Source of the DNA: a virus
DNA length: 22,128 nucleotides
Virus record (IMG/VR): IMGVR_UViG_3300042866_001100
Location: 1-22,128 of that record
Direction: 5' to 3' (one strand)
This document shows positions 4,401 through 10,527 of the stretch, one piece after another. The notes beneath the pieces are model-generated. The model saw only the letters and a list, made by a program, of their open reading frames with translations. It had not been told where the DNA came from and searched no databases. Position 1 is the first letter of the stretch. Each line of letters begins with the position of its first letter. The translations under genes were made by a program, and so were the position numbers.

Positions 4401-4625
4401 CCAGACAATGGTAGAGGTTTGAACTTGGCTAGGTCCGAAACAATAACCAACGGCTGTGTTCGGCTAATAATCTGTGGGTTAAATATGCCCATAAAACCGC
4501 CAAGGTGTCTGACATAAAACAATGTGCGTGTTGGGGATTGACTCCAACAGCGTGAGGGACACGATACACCCCTGTATGTCTGACCCGGACGAATCTGATC
4601 CAGATAGGATAGGGTTGATTTTTTG
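4401..4625 (+). ncRNA. Long structured non-coding stretch before the second tRNA-Ala
   Basis: There is no plausible ORF on the + strand. CAGACA (4402-4407) pairs with TGTCTG (4506-4511), with CTTGG/CCAAG nested inside and a TGGG/CCCA hairpin further in. A second part has TGTTGGGG paired with CTCCAACA (loop ATTGA), ATACA-CCCC-TGTAT, and ATCTG-ATC-CAGAT, then a T6 run at 4619-4624. TGTCTGAC occurs twice (4506 and 4577). It starts right after TTTTTATA (4393-4400) and may contain one or two RNAs. No known class is recognised. Confidence 0.4.
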
Positions 4626-4627
4626 AT

Positions 4628-4656
4628 TTGACTTATACTATATATTGGTATAAGAT
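4628..4656 (+). promoter_or_regulatory. Putative promoter of tRNA-Ala and the two-HTH gene
   Basis: TTGACT (4628-4633) and TAAGAT (4651-4656) are 17 bp apart, placing the start of transcription within a few bases of the tRNA 5' end. Confidence 0.55.
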
Positions 4657-4664
4657 ATTTAAAT

Positions 4665-4739
4665 GGGCTGTTAGTGATAGTGGTAGCACAGGAGCTTTGC
4701 AAGCTTTAGGGAAGAGTTCGATTCTCTTACGGTCCACCA
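4665..4739 (+). tRNA. tRNA-Ala (TGC), second copy
   Basis: The acceptor GGGCTGT pairs with ACGGTCC and includes G3-U70 (alanine identity). The anticodon arm is GGAGC-TTTGCAA-GCTTT (TGC) with two G-U pairs, the T-loop is TTCGATT, and CCA is encoded. It differs clearly in sequence from the copy at 3779. Confidence 0.88.
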
Positions 4740-4753
4740 AATTTTAACGATAA

Positions 4754-5065
4754 ATGAAACCAAACAATCTAAATGAAAAGTATAGAGGTGTAAACACTTT
4801 TACCCCTGATGAATTGGTTTATTATATCAAGAAGGGTTATAACGCTTCGGAACTGGCAAAACTATTTAAAACGACAACCAATGTTATTGAACAAGCATTA
4901 GTTGAATATGAAATTGATCCGCCTCATGTAAGTACTAAAGAGGTTCTTGATTTATATAGATCTGGTACACCAACTGCTGTTATAGCTGATAAATTAAAGA
5001 TTACTCCATTGGCTGTATTTTACAAACTTGTAAAAAGCAGAAAGTTGAATTTAAACAAAAAGTAA
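4754..5065 (+). CDS. Small protein with two helix-turn-helix-like units
   Basis: The 103-residue basic protein contains two similar segments. Residues about 17-53 run from TPDELVYYIKKGYNASELAK to EYEI, and residues about 61-97 run from the S-T-K-E-V-L-D-L-Y segment to S-R-K-L-N. Each has the pattern helix, short turn, 'A-x-x-L/I-x-x-x-L' and recognition-like helix of resolvase or sigma-region-4-type HTH domains. It therefore probably binds DNA, and the duplication suggests recognition of a tandem or extended site. It lies 14 nt after tRNA-Ala on the same transcript and before tRNA-Gly. The ATG lacks a strong Shine-Dalgarno. The target is unknown; it could regulate the tRNA island or neighbouring genes. 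Confidence 0.65.
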   Translation: MKPNNLNEKYRGVNTFTPDELVYYIKKGYNASELAKLFKTTTNVIEQALVEYEIDPPHVSTKEVLDLYRSGTPTAVIADKLKITPLAVFYKLVKSRKLNLNKK

Positions 5066-5108
5066 AGTTTATAGTAAAGCAAATACTATATATTTTCAAT
5101 CAGAGAGC

Positions 5109-5182
5109 GCGGGTATGATGTAGTGGTAGCCTGCAACCTTGCCAAGGTCGATGTGCCGGTTCGATTCCGGCTACCCGCTCCA
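5109..5182 (+). tRNA. tRNA-Gly (GCC)
   Basis: The acceptor GCGGGTA pairs with TACCCGC, with T73. The anticodon arm is CAACC-TTGCCAA-GGTCG (GCC, one mismatch in the stem), the T-loop is TTCGATT, and CCA is encoded. Together with Gly(TCC) at 3865 it covers pyrimidine- and purine-ending glycine codons. Confidence 0.92.
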
Positions 5183-5185
5183 AAT

Positions 5186-5827
5186 ATGAACATAAATGAC
5201 GACTTAAAGGTTATATGGTGGTTACCTACACGAACTGCTAGTAGATCGGTAGCAGAAATTCTTGCTTACTATAAGTTTTATAATGCAATGTTAAATGTTC
5301 CTTTGACTCAAGAACATACACATTCAATCGGTGTACCTCCAAACGCAAGTGATTACACTGTAATATGTAATATCCGTAACCCTTATGCCAAAGTTTTATC
5401 TACATGGCATTTACGTCATTTTAAACAAGACCCAAAAACGGGCGATCTCATTATCGAATTGCCATTCGACGACTATTTGAGTGCATTAACTAAAAATACA
5501 GAAGAGCATGATATTCTAAGATATCCACGTAAACCCGATTTGTATGTACGTGTAGAACATTTAGTTGAAGACTTACGTAAGGTTAAGTTTATTAATTTTG
5601 ACGATCCCGTCACAAATTCCATTGTAGAATCTTGGATTAAAGTCAATAATTATACCTCCGAAGGTTGTGTAGAAAATAGAAATTTGAAGTTTGACTTGCG
5701 TAGAGATGCAAACAATGTTTCTATGACGGATTATAAAAGCTACTACACACAGAAACAACTTGACTTTGTGTGGGAAATATACGAAGATGTGTTCAATGAA
5801 TTTGGATACTCAAGAGAGTTTATCTGA
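5186..5827 (+). CDS. Sulfotransferase-family protein (PAPS-dependent)
   Basis: The likely start is the ATG at 5186, 3 nt after the CCA of tRNA-Gly; an upstream in-frame ATG lies inside the tRNA and is rejected. The 213 residues match small carbohydrate sulfotransferases. Near the N-terminus, LPTRTASRS (about residues 13-21) resembles the 5'-phosphosulfate loop. Further in, CNIRNPYAKVLSTW matches the R-N-P...S 3'-phosphate motif. The C-terminal segment YYTQKQLDFVWEIYEDVF...FGYS is typical of sulfotransferase family 2 and related Sulfotransfer_1-like proteins. It would move sulfate from PAPS to a sugar or another acceptor in the cytoplasm. The target may be phage or host glycan; this is inferred from the fucose and glycosyltransferase genes in the window. 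Confidence 0.78.
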   Translation: MNINDDLKVIWWLPTRTASRSVAEILAYYKFYNAMLNVPLTQEHTHSIGVPPNASDYTVICNIRNPYAKVLSTWHLRHFKQDPKTGDLIIELPFDDYLSALTKNTEEHDILRYPRKPDLYVRVEHLVEDLRKVKFINFDDPVTNSIVESWIKVNNYTSEGCVENRNLKFDLRRDANNVSMTDYKSYYTQKQLDFVWEIYEDVFNEFGYSREFI

Positions 5828-5835
5828 TATTTATA
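5828..5835 (+). promoter_or_regulatory. TATTTATA motif upstream of tmRNA
   Basis: The octamer lies 16 nt before the tmRNA 5' end and directly after the sulfotransferase stop codon. The same octamer precedes genes at 10528, 14415 and 16963, suggesting a phage promoter element. Confidence 0.4.
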
Positions 5836-5851
5836 ATTAGTTCTTTTTCAT

Positions 5852-6236
5852 GGGCGTGTACTGGTCTCGATTCAAAGATTAGTGTATGTTAGGCACGTAG
5901 AGGACGATAGTTGGCCTCTTTAATCATCTATCAAAAAATTAACTGCTACTAAGAAGAGCAAGGTAATCAGCTACAACTTTACTTCACGTAAGGAAGTCGC
6001 ACTCGCAGCCTAAGTGCTGCACATCTTTCACAATGATGTCTGATAATTGTGGAAGGTGTAAACTATCAGGCTAGACAATAAAATGTTCGGGTTTATTGTT
6101 TAAATCTTACTGAACAACCTTGATGTAAAGTTTGATGTTTTAGATTTACAACCATTGTATTGAAAAACAGATAAGCGTGTAGTCTGATGTATAACGATGT
6201 TTGAAGACGCGCGTTCGACTCGCGCCACGTCCACCA
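5852..6236 (+). ncRNA. ssrA: Transfer-messenger RNA (tmRNA)
   Basis: This one-piece tmRNA of 385 nt rescues stalled ribosomes and tags nascent chains for proteolysis. The 5' GGGCGTG pairs with the 3' CACGTCC, including G3-U70, the signal for alanine charging. The 3' part has the T-arm GCGCG-TTCGACT-CGCGC and CCA, and the 5' part has GGTCTCGATTC, a conserved tmRNA segment. The tag frame ends ...VALAA-stop (stop TAA at 6011), overlapping the usual GCAGC/GCTGC hairpin. If the resume codon is the Ala GCT at 5945, the tag is 22 residues, about twice the E. coli tag; a later resume codon cannot be excluded. The final ALAA is the classical ClpXP degron. The rest (about 6040-6190) holds the pseudoknot region. 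Confidence 0.93.
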
Positions 6237-6247
6237 TTTTACATTAT

Positions 6248-6273
6248 AACCCCGGGCTATGCTCGGGGTTTTT
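6248..6273. terminator. Terminator shared by tmRNA and the convergent small gene
   Basis: AACCCCG (6248-6254) pairs with CGGGGTT (6264-6270), with T-rich flanks on the right and A/T-rich flanks on the left. It can serve the tmRNA (+) and the minus-strand gene ending at 6275. Confidence 0.82.
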
Positions 6274-6274
6274 G

Positions 6275-6493
6275 TTATGGTTCGAAGTCAATGTAACTGT
6301 CCACGACCAAACAGTTGCATTTGTTTGGATCTATGTAACCTTCTTTCTCCAAATAGTCTAACATAGACTCACGGCAATGATCGTCTTCGTAAAGGTCACA
6401 CTTTTCAGGATGTCTCAATACGATAAATTGGTTTGCCCAAATTGTGATGTGGTGATCCTTAATATTTATATCGTGAAAAGTTACTTCTTTCAT
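6275..6493 (-). CDS. Small acidic hypothetical protein (72 aa), minus strand
   Basis: This is the only minus-strand gene I accept. The frame is open further upstream, but the best start is the ATG at 6493 (MKEVTFHDINI...). That leaves 25 bp to the divergent gene at 6519, and the stop lies at the shared terminator. The protein is rich in Asp, Glu, His and Cys (Cys in EKCDLYEDDHC and NKCNCLV), which could bind metal, though no zinc motif is clear. I recognise no family. Support comes from the 280-bp gap without any + strand gene and from the neat fit between the divergent start region and the terminator. Confidence 0.55.
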   Translation of the reverse strand: MKEVTFHDINIKDHHITIWANQFIVLRHPEKCDLYEDDHCRESMLDYLEKEGYIDPNKCNCLVVDSYIDFEP

Positions 6494-6518
6494 GCAACAA
6501 TAAATATGTATACGAACT

Positions 6519-6746
6519 ATGAGTAACATCAAATTGTCAAAGCTAGAAGCACAAAAGAAAGTTTACGAACTTACAGAAAAGTTGTTGCATACTAAGAAGG
6601 ATTTCAAGGACGTAGCAGCTGGATATAAGGAACGTATCAAAGAGTTGGAAAGTGAAATCAAAGCGGTTGTAGAGGATGCTGGAGGGTTGCCTTTGTCGGA
6701 TATCGGAGTGTTGCCTCAATCTGATACAATTGAAATGGATGGATAA
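6519..6746 (+). CDS. Small coiled-coil hypothetical protein (75 aa)
   Basis: Residues about 4-50 form one long charged helix with heptad spacing (L-x-K-L-E-A-Q..., K-E-R-I-K-E-L-E-S-E-I). A short Gly/Pro-containing tail ends in EMDG. There is no membrane segment. Its start has no Shine-Dalgarno; the upstream sequence shared with the divergent gene contains ATAAATAT. A terminator follows 23 nt after the stop, making it a single-gene unit. It may be a structural or scaffold-type helper, but nothing in the sequence decides this. Confidence 0.65.
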   Translation: MSNIKLSKLEAQKKVYELTEKLLHTKKDFKDVAAGYKERIKELESEIKAVVEDAGGLPLSDIGVLPQSDTIEMDG

Positions 6747-6769
6747 TTTATAGGTCATAATACACGAAG

Positions 6770-6795
6770 CCACAAACGAAAGTTTGTGGTTTTTT
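6770..6795 (+). terminator. Rho-independent terminator with GAAA tetraloop
   Basis: CCACAAAC-GAAA-GTTTGTGG is followed by TTTTTT. Confidence 0.95.
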
Positions 6796-6826
6796 GCTTT
6801 TGAAATGTAGTTATGTTGTAATTGTT

Positions 6827-8128
6827 ATGAAGCAACGTACTGTTAAAATTGTATTAAACGCAATGGTAAAGAATGAGTCAAAAATCATTCTTAGAATGTT
6901 AGAATCTGCATACAAATATATCGATTATTGGGTAATTCAAGATAACGGGTCTACAGATGGTACTCAATCAATCATTGAGAATTTTTTCAAAGAAAAGAAC
7001 ATTCCCGGCGTTTTATATTTTGAACCATGGCAATATCCTGGCTACAATCGAAATCACGCATTACAAAAGTGTGCAGAATCCAATCATGGATGTGAATATG
7101 TTTTGAGATTAGATGCGGATGAAATCTTAGAAGTTGATGAAGATTTTGATTGGGAAGAACTACGACGTGGCGATGAAATTTATGTTCACGCTGAATCTGC
7201 TAACAGAGATGTGGTTTTGACTAGACCGTGGATGTGGAAAGCTGACATCGATTGGGAATATTCTCTTAGTAAACGTCATGAGGTTTTGCTTCGTAAATCA
7301 CGTCAAGATTGGCGTAAATATGAGTTGTCTAAGTCATTCAGACAGATAATGTTGCCGGGTGGAGCGACATGGCAAAATCCACATAAGTACTATGTAGATT
7401 CTATTGAGTTGGAACAACAGGTTATGAAATATGAACCAAAAGATAGATCACATTTGGATTATAATTTGGATGCATATTATGTTTGGTATTTAGCAAAATC
7501 ATATATTGATTTTTTGGAGGATTGTCGTAATGGAAAAACCAAACTATTTTTTGGAAAAGATCACGAAGCAGAAATGGCCAGACGTGGAATATTCTACTAT
7601 AAGAAGTATTTGAAATTAGCGATGAACATTGATGACGACACTAATTTTGCTAAATGTTATGATCATGATAATTTGAGGGCGTTTAATTACGTCAATCAAA
7701 TGGCTTACGTTGCTATTGTTTACATTGGTCTTATGCATTTACGATATATTGATGTATCCGAGGGTATAAAATATTTGGTAAAAAGTTACGAGTTTGATCC
7801 TCTTAGAAATGAAGGCTTATATAATTTGGCAAATCACTTTCATGTCACTGACAATGAGAAGATGGTGTATTTGTATACTAGTCTTGCTATGAAAAACCGA
7901 AATGTAAATGTAACTCAACATCGTAATTTTTTGGTTGAGAGTGTTTGTTATCCTGATACTGGATATTCACTTTTAGATTTGCATTCGTTTGCCGCATATA
8001 AGTTGGGATACTATGAAGAAGCTAAAATAACTTGTAAACAGATGATTGATAATTTACACTTAGTACCAGAATATGAACATGAACGTATAAAGGTTAACTA
8101 TGAAGTTTTTTCTAAACTGACATCTTAA
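6827..8128 (+). CDS. Glycosyltransferase family 2 with helical C-terminal region
   Basis: The start is placed at the ATG at 6827 (MKQRTVKIVLNAMVKNES); an upstream TTG in frame overlaps the terminator T-run. In the 433-residue protein, residues 1-130 form a GT-A fold. The N-A-M-V-K-N-E strand/turn and the D39-N-G-S-T-D44 nucleotide-binding segment are visible, and LDADE (residues 95-99) supplies the D-x-D that holds the metal-NDP-sugar. Residues about 210-433 are rich in Tyr and look like repeated helices (TPR-like), as in many phage and bacterial GT2/tetratricopeptide proteins. It would transfer a sugar in the cytoplasm; donor and acceptor are unknown. The next gene overlaps by 1 nt (TAATG), so the two are translationally coupled. 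Confidence 0.85.
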   Translation: MKQRTVKIVLNAMVKNESKIILRMLESAYKYIDYWVIQDNGSTDGTQSIIENFFKEKNIPGVLYFEPWQYPGYNRNHALQKCAESNHGCEYVLRLDADEILEVDEDFDWEELRRGDEIYVHAESANRDVVLTRPWMWKADIDWEYSLSKRHEVLLRKSRQDWRKYELSKSFRQIMLPGGATWQNPHKYYVDSIELEQQVMKYEPKDRSHLDYNLDAYYVWYLAKSYIDFLEDCRNGKTKLFFGKDHEAEMARRGIFYYKKYLKLAMNIDDDTNFAKCYDHDNLRAFNYVNQMAYVAIVYIGLMHLRYIDVSEGIKYLVKSYEFDPLRNEGLYNLANHFHVTDNEKMVYLYTSLAMKNRNVNVTQHRNFLVESVCYPDTGYSLLDLHSFAAYKLGYYEEAKITCKQMIDNLHLVPEYEHERIKVNYEVFSKLTS

Positions 8129-8544
8129 TGAAAACCAAATTAAAAAATAAAGAGGAAACGAATCCAAAAAAGGTTGTAGTCAAAAAGCAATCAAAGGCTA
8201 CAAAGAAAGTGGTTCAAGATGTTGAAGACGGCGGTGGCAGTAAATACTTTAAATGTACTCAACGAGTTGTTTCACCCACATCAAATGTAACTCACTGGGT
8301 GTTTAATGATGTTGATGCCACGCACAAGGTAGATAATTTTACTGCCAAGGGAACTAGACTTTTAGTTGCCAGATATCCTGATTTTTACAAAATTTATTTG
8401 TATAAGACGCATAGAGCAGGAGAACCAAGTTGGCCAAACGGAGGAGTCATGGTATATAATGCCAATTACGAGACTATGCAGTATTTTTACTATGATAGTG
8501 TTGCTATACATCCAGAAGGTGGAATGTATAAATTCCAGACATAA
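8128..8544 (+). CDS. Hypothetical protein with basic N-terminal tail (138 aa)
   Basis: Residues 1-33 are a lysine-rich, probably disordered tail. Residues 35-138 look like a small beta-rich domain with many aromatic residues (YFKCTQRVV, THWVFNDVD, YDSVAIHPEGGMYKF). It is coupled to the GT2 gene by the overlapping TAATG, so it probably acts with it or at the same time. I recognise no family. The basic tail could bind nucleic acid or an acidic polymer, which is speculation. Confidence 0.7.
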   Translation: MKTKLKNKEETNPKKVVVKKQSKATKKVVQDVEDGGGSKYFKCTQRVVSPTSNVTHWVFNDVDATHKVDNFTAKGTRLLVARYPDFYKIYLYKTHRAGEPSWPNGGVMVYNANYETMQYFYYDSVAIHPEGGMYKFQT

Positions 8545-8559
8545 AGTGTTTTTATACAA

Positions 8560-8567
8560 TATTTATT
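8560..8567 (+). promoter_or_regulatory. TATTTATT motif 3 nt before the next start codon
   Basis: This is a variant of the TATTTATA element, here almost touching the ATG at 8571. TTTTTATAC lies a further 4 nt upstream. No Shine-Dalgarno is present. Confidence 0.35.
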
Positions 8568-8570
8568 GTC

Positions 8571-8879
8571 ATGAAAATCGTCGTAAATAGATCTAAAGGA
8601 CCAGACTGTGGGTATAAATTGTCACCTGAAGCATGTGATATGCTTGGGGTAACGGAGCAGTATTCATTTTATGCGTATGAAGATCGAACTCTCCAGAAAC
8701 TCATTGATGTCGTTGAGTTTCTTCAAGAACGTGTGAATGGTGAGGGTGCTGATCTTCGTGTTCTTTCTGTGCCAGATGAGTTGGAAATCAAAGACGAGTT
8801 GGGTAGAACTGTTCGTAATTGGCATTTGTCAGAGCGAGATGGTTACGAAGTGGTGCGTGAAAATCATAGATACTGGTAA
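8571..8879 (+). CDS. Hypothetical protein (102 aa) ending in HRYW
   Basis: The protein has 102 residues in a mixed alpha/beta pattern: an N-terminal strand MKIVVNRS, a predicted helix around L-Q-K-L-I-D-V-V-E-F-L-Q-E-R, then strands. It ends YEVVRENHRYW. The start is supported by the short spacing to the previous stop (26 nt) and by codon pattern, not by a Shine-Dalgarno. Its last residues resemble the end of the 59-aa protein two positions downstream (…HRIW), suggesting a shared terminal motif. I recognise no family. Confidence 0.7.
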   Translation: MKIVVNRSKGPDCGYKLSPEACDMLGVTEQYSFYAYEDRTLQKLIDVVEFLQERVNGEGADLRVLSVPDELEIKDELGRTVRNWHLSERDGYEVVRENHRYW

Positions 8880-8886
8880 AAAGTAG

Positions 8887-8914
8887 TTGACATTTGTAAG
8901 TTGTGTGGTATTCT
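8887..8914 (+). promoter_or_regulatory. Putative sigma70-like promoter
   Basis: TTGACA (8887-8892) and TATTCT (8909-8914) are 16 bp apart, upstream of the two small genes at 8965 and 9151. Confidence 0.5.
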
Positions 8915-8964
8915 GATCGTGTAAGTTGCAGTCTAAATATTAACAAATAAACTAAGTTATACTT

Positions 8965-9144
8965 ATGGAAAAGAAGAAGTATGTAGTTGTTCGTAGTGGT
9001 CTACGTGTGTCAGATCTGGAGTACGACTCTCCAGCCGAGGCCACGCAAGAGTTGGAACATTGGAAGTCTGTCATCAAACGTTGGCCTGATGGGTCAGCTG
9101 TTGTTGTCGTTGAAAAAGACGAAAAGAAACATCGTATCTGGTAA
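8965..9144 (+). CDS. Small basic hypothetical protein (59 aa)
   Basis: The ATG at 8965 opens 59 codons (MEKKKYVVVRSGLRVSDLEY... ending EKKHRIW). The pattern strand - helix (S-P-A-E-A-T-Q-E-L-E-H-W-K) - strand (S-A-V-V-V-V-E-K) suggests a compact alpha/beta protein. It is preceded by a promoter and followed 6 nt later by the next gene. A longer overlapping frame (8987-9295) was rejected. The product is unknown. Confidence 0.65.
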   Translation: MEKKKYVVVRSGLRVSDLEYDSPAEATQELEHWKSVIKRWPDGSAVVVVEKDEKKHRIW

Positions 9145-9150
9145 ATTGTT

Positions 9151-9357
9151 ATGGGTCTACGAGAACAAATCAAAAATGCTAAGTCAGAAGCCGAGATCGC
9201 AGAGTTGGTCTCAACGGGTAAGACATATGAATGGGCATCTGATCGAACCAAGAATTCTTGGAAGTCTACCGCCAAGTTCCGAATCGCTGAATTGAGCACC
9301 ACGATTCCGTCACAACCGGCTCCTTCGGATGCCCCTAAGAAGGTTAAGAATAAGTAA
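9151..9357 (+). CDS. Small hypothetical protein (68 aa)
   Basis: The protein has a helical N-terminal two thirds (MGLREQIKNAKSEAEIAELV...) with Trp residues, then a Pro/Ser-rich linker (S-Q-P-A-P-S-D-A-P) and a basic end KKVKNK. It lies 6 nt after the previous gene and about 30 nt before a terminator, so the pair forms a short operon. I recognise no family. Confidence 0.65.
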   Translation: MGLREQIKNAKSEAEIAELVSTGKTYEWASDRTKNSWKSTAKFRIAELSTTIPSQPAPSDAPKKVKNK

Positions 9358-9387
9358 CAGAACATAAACAAATAACTGCAATTTACA

Positions 9388-9414
9388 AACGCCATCTTTC
9401 GATGGCGTTTTTTA
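9388..9414 (+). terminator. Rho-independent terminator
   Basis: AACGCCATC-TTTC-GATGGCGTT is followed by TTTTTA. Confidence 0.94.
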
Positions 9415-9438
9415 TTGGTTTAACATGAGTCGTGGAAA

Positions 9439-9446
9439 TATTTATT
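9439..9446 (+). promoter_or_regulatory. TATTTATT motif upstream of the PhoH operon
   Basis: It lies 8 nt before the ATG at 9455, just after a terminator and with no Shine-Dalgarno, so it is a candidate promoter element for the two-gene unit. Confidence 0.4.
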
Positions 9447-9454
9447 AATGTTAT

Positions 9455-9775
9455 ATGGCAAAGAAGCAAAAATATAAACCTTTTGTGTTGCCCTCTGATT
9501 TTAAAGAGTTGGAATCGTATGTCAAATCGCATAAAACCGATTTGACAGAATGTGTTATATCCTCAATCGAATTCGCTATTGAAAAAAACTTACCAATGGC
9601 TGAAGTATTTAATTTCAAAAATTCCGACTTCGTTATTACTATTGCCAGAGAAGCATTTCGTGACAATATTCAAAATGTATATGACTTTTATCTTAAAGAT
9701 GAAAAGTACGAACTGTGTAGTAGGGTTAAACGAATCGAATCGTTATTAGATAATACAGTAAAACCAAAACACTGA
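9455..9775 (+). CDS. Hypothetical protein upstream of PhoH (106 aa)
   Basis: The mostly helical 106-residue protein has a basic N-terminus (MAKKQKYKPF) and several amphipathic helices (F-K-E-L-E-S-Y-V-K-S, C-V-I-S-S-I-E-F-A-I-E). There is no membrane segment or metal motif. Its stop TGA directly abuts the ATG of the PhoH gene, so the two are co-translated and may cooperate. I recognise no family. Confidence 0.7.
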   Translation: MAKKQKYKPFVLPSDFKELESYVKSHKTDLTECVISSIEFAIEKNLPMAEVFNFKNSDFVITIAREAFRDNIQNVYDFYLKDEKYELCSRVKRIESLLDNTVKPKH

Positions 9776-10498
9776 ATGAAAAAGAAAAAACACCTTGAAG
9801 ACAAGAGTCCTATTGTGCCACAAAAACACAAAATCAAAAATGAGATTGAAATACATCAACGGGAATTGACAAGTAAACAAAAACAGTTTTTGGATGTTGC
9901 ATTAGACAAAAATACAAAGGTAATGTTTGTTAGTGGTCCTGCTGGAACCTCAAAAACATACATGGCAATTTTAACATCGCTTATTCTTTTGAATCAAAAA
10001 AGGGTAAGCGATTTGTTGTATTTGAGAAGTGCAGTTGAAAGTTCTGATAGTAAACTTGGATTTTTGCCAGGTGAAGCTGATGAAAAAATGGCACCATATA
10101 TACAGCCATTGTTGGAAAAATTGTCAGAACTTACTACCAAGGCAAGCATAGATACTCTTCAGAAAGAACAACGAATTGATAGCATACCAATCGGCTTCTT
10201 GAGAGGATTGAACTGGAACGCTAGATGTATTGTTGCTGATGAATCGCAGAACATGACTTACAAAGAGTTGGTCACTCTAGTCACCCGTGTTGGTGAGTTC
10301 AGTAAAGTATTTATTTTGGGTGACCCAGATCAAAGTGATATCAATGGAAAGAGCGGGTTCGTTAAAATGATGAATCACTTTGAAGATACTGAAAGTCGTG
10401 AAAATGGTATTCACACGTTTAAGTTTGATGAAGACGATATTGTTAGAAGTGCATTGGTTCGATTTATAATAAAAAAACTGAAACAAACAAATGTCTGA
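9776..10498 (+). CDS. phoH: PhoH-like ATPase
   Basis: The 240-residue protein is a P-loop ATPase of the PhoH family, common in marine and T4-like phages and related to helicase-like cores. Walker A is GPAGTSKT (54-61), Walker B is CIVADESQN (151-159), and LGDPDQSD (181-188) is the family's third motif. The segment LRSAVESSDSKLGFLPGE (about 83-100) is also diagnostic. About 30 lysine-rich residues precede the core. The PIN domain of the longer PhoH2/YlaK types is absent. It is thought to act on RNA, but the phage role is not established. It is translated directly after the 106-aa gene with no gap. Confidence 0.93.
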   Translation: MKKKKHLEDKSPIVPQKHKIKNEIEIHQRELTSKQKQFLDVALDKNTKVMFVSGPAGTSKTYMAILTSLILLNQKRVSDLLYLRSAVESSDSKLGFLPGEADEKMAPYIQPLLEKLSELTTKASIDTLQKEQRIDSIPIGFLRGLNWNARCIVADESQNMTYKELVTLVTRVGEFSKVFILGDPDQSDINGKSGFVKMMNHFEDTESRENGIHTFKFDEDDIVRSALVRFIIKKLKQTNV

Positions 10499-10501
10499 TT
10501 A

Positions 10502-10509
10502 TATTTATA
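10502..10509 (+). promoter_or_regulatory. TATTTATA motif upstream of the IPT/TIG gene
   Basis: An exact octamer lies 18 nt before the ATG at 10528, right after the phoH stop codon. Confidence 0.4.
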
Positions 10510-10527
10510 ACCAAACATACATAAATT

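Noticed and set aside
4301-4702. 133-codon minus-strand ORF through the tRNA island
   Set aside because: It runs antisense across tRNA-Ala and the tRNA-like element, and contains the G-I-E-P-I-T type peptide that arises from reading a tRNA T-arm backwards. The composition is not protein-like.
5123-5185. N-terminal extension of the sulfotransferase frame
   Set aside because: The upstream ATG and the following codons lie inside tRNA-Gly(GCC); the ATG at 5186 is the first start outside the tRNA.
8987-9295. 102-codon + strand ORF in another frame
   Set aside because: It straddles the 59-aa and 68-aa genes, is rich in W/R/S with poor pattern, and lacks a leader; the two smaller frames explain the region better.
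8952-9395. 147-codon minus-strand ORF
   Set aside because: It begins inside a + strand terminator hairpin and overlaps two compact + strand genes whose spacing fits an operon.
9800-10500. TATTTATT inside phoH (about 10306) as a promoter
   Set aside because: It is inside a conserved coding segment with no gene start nearby; AT-rich coding DNA produces this word by chance.
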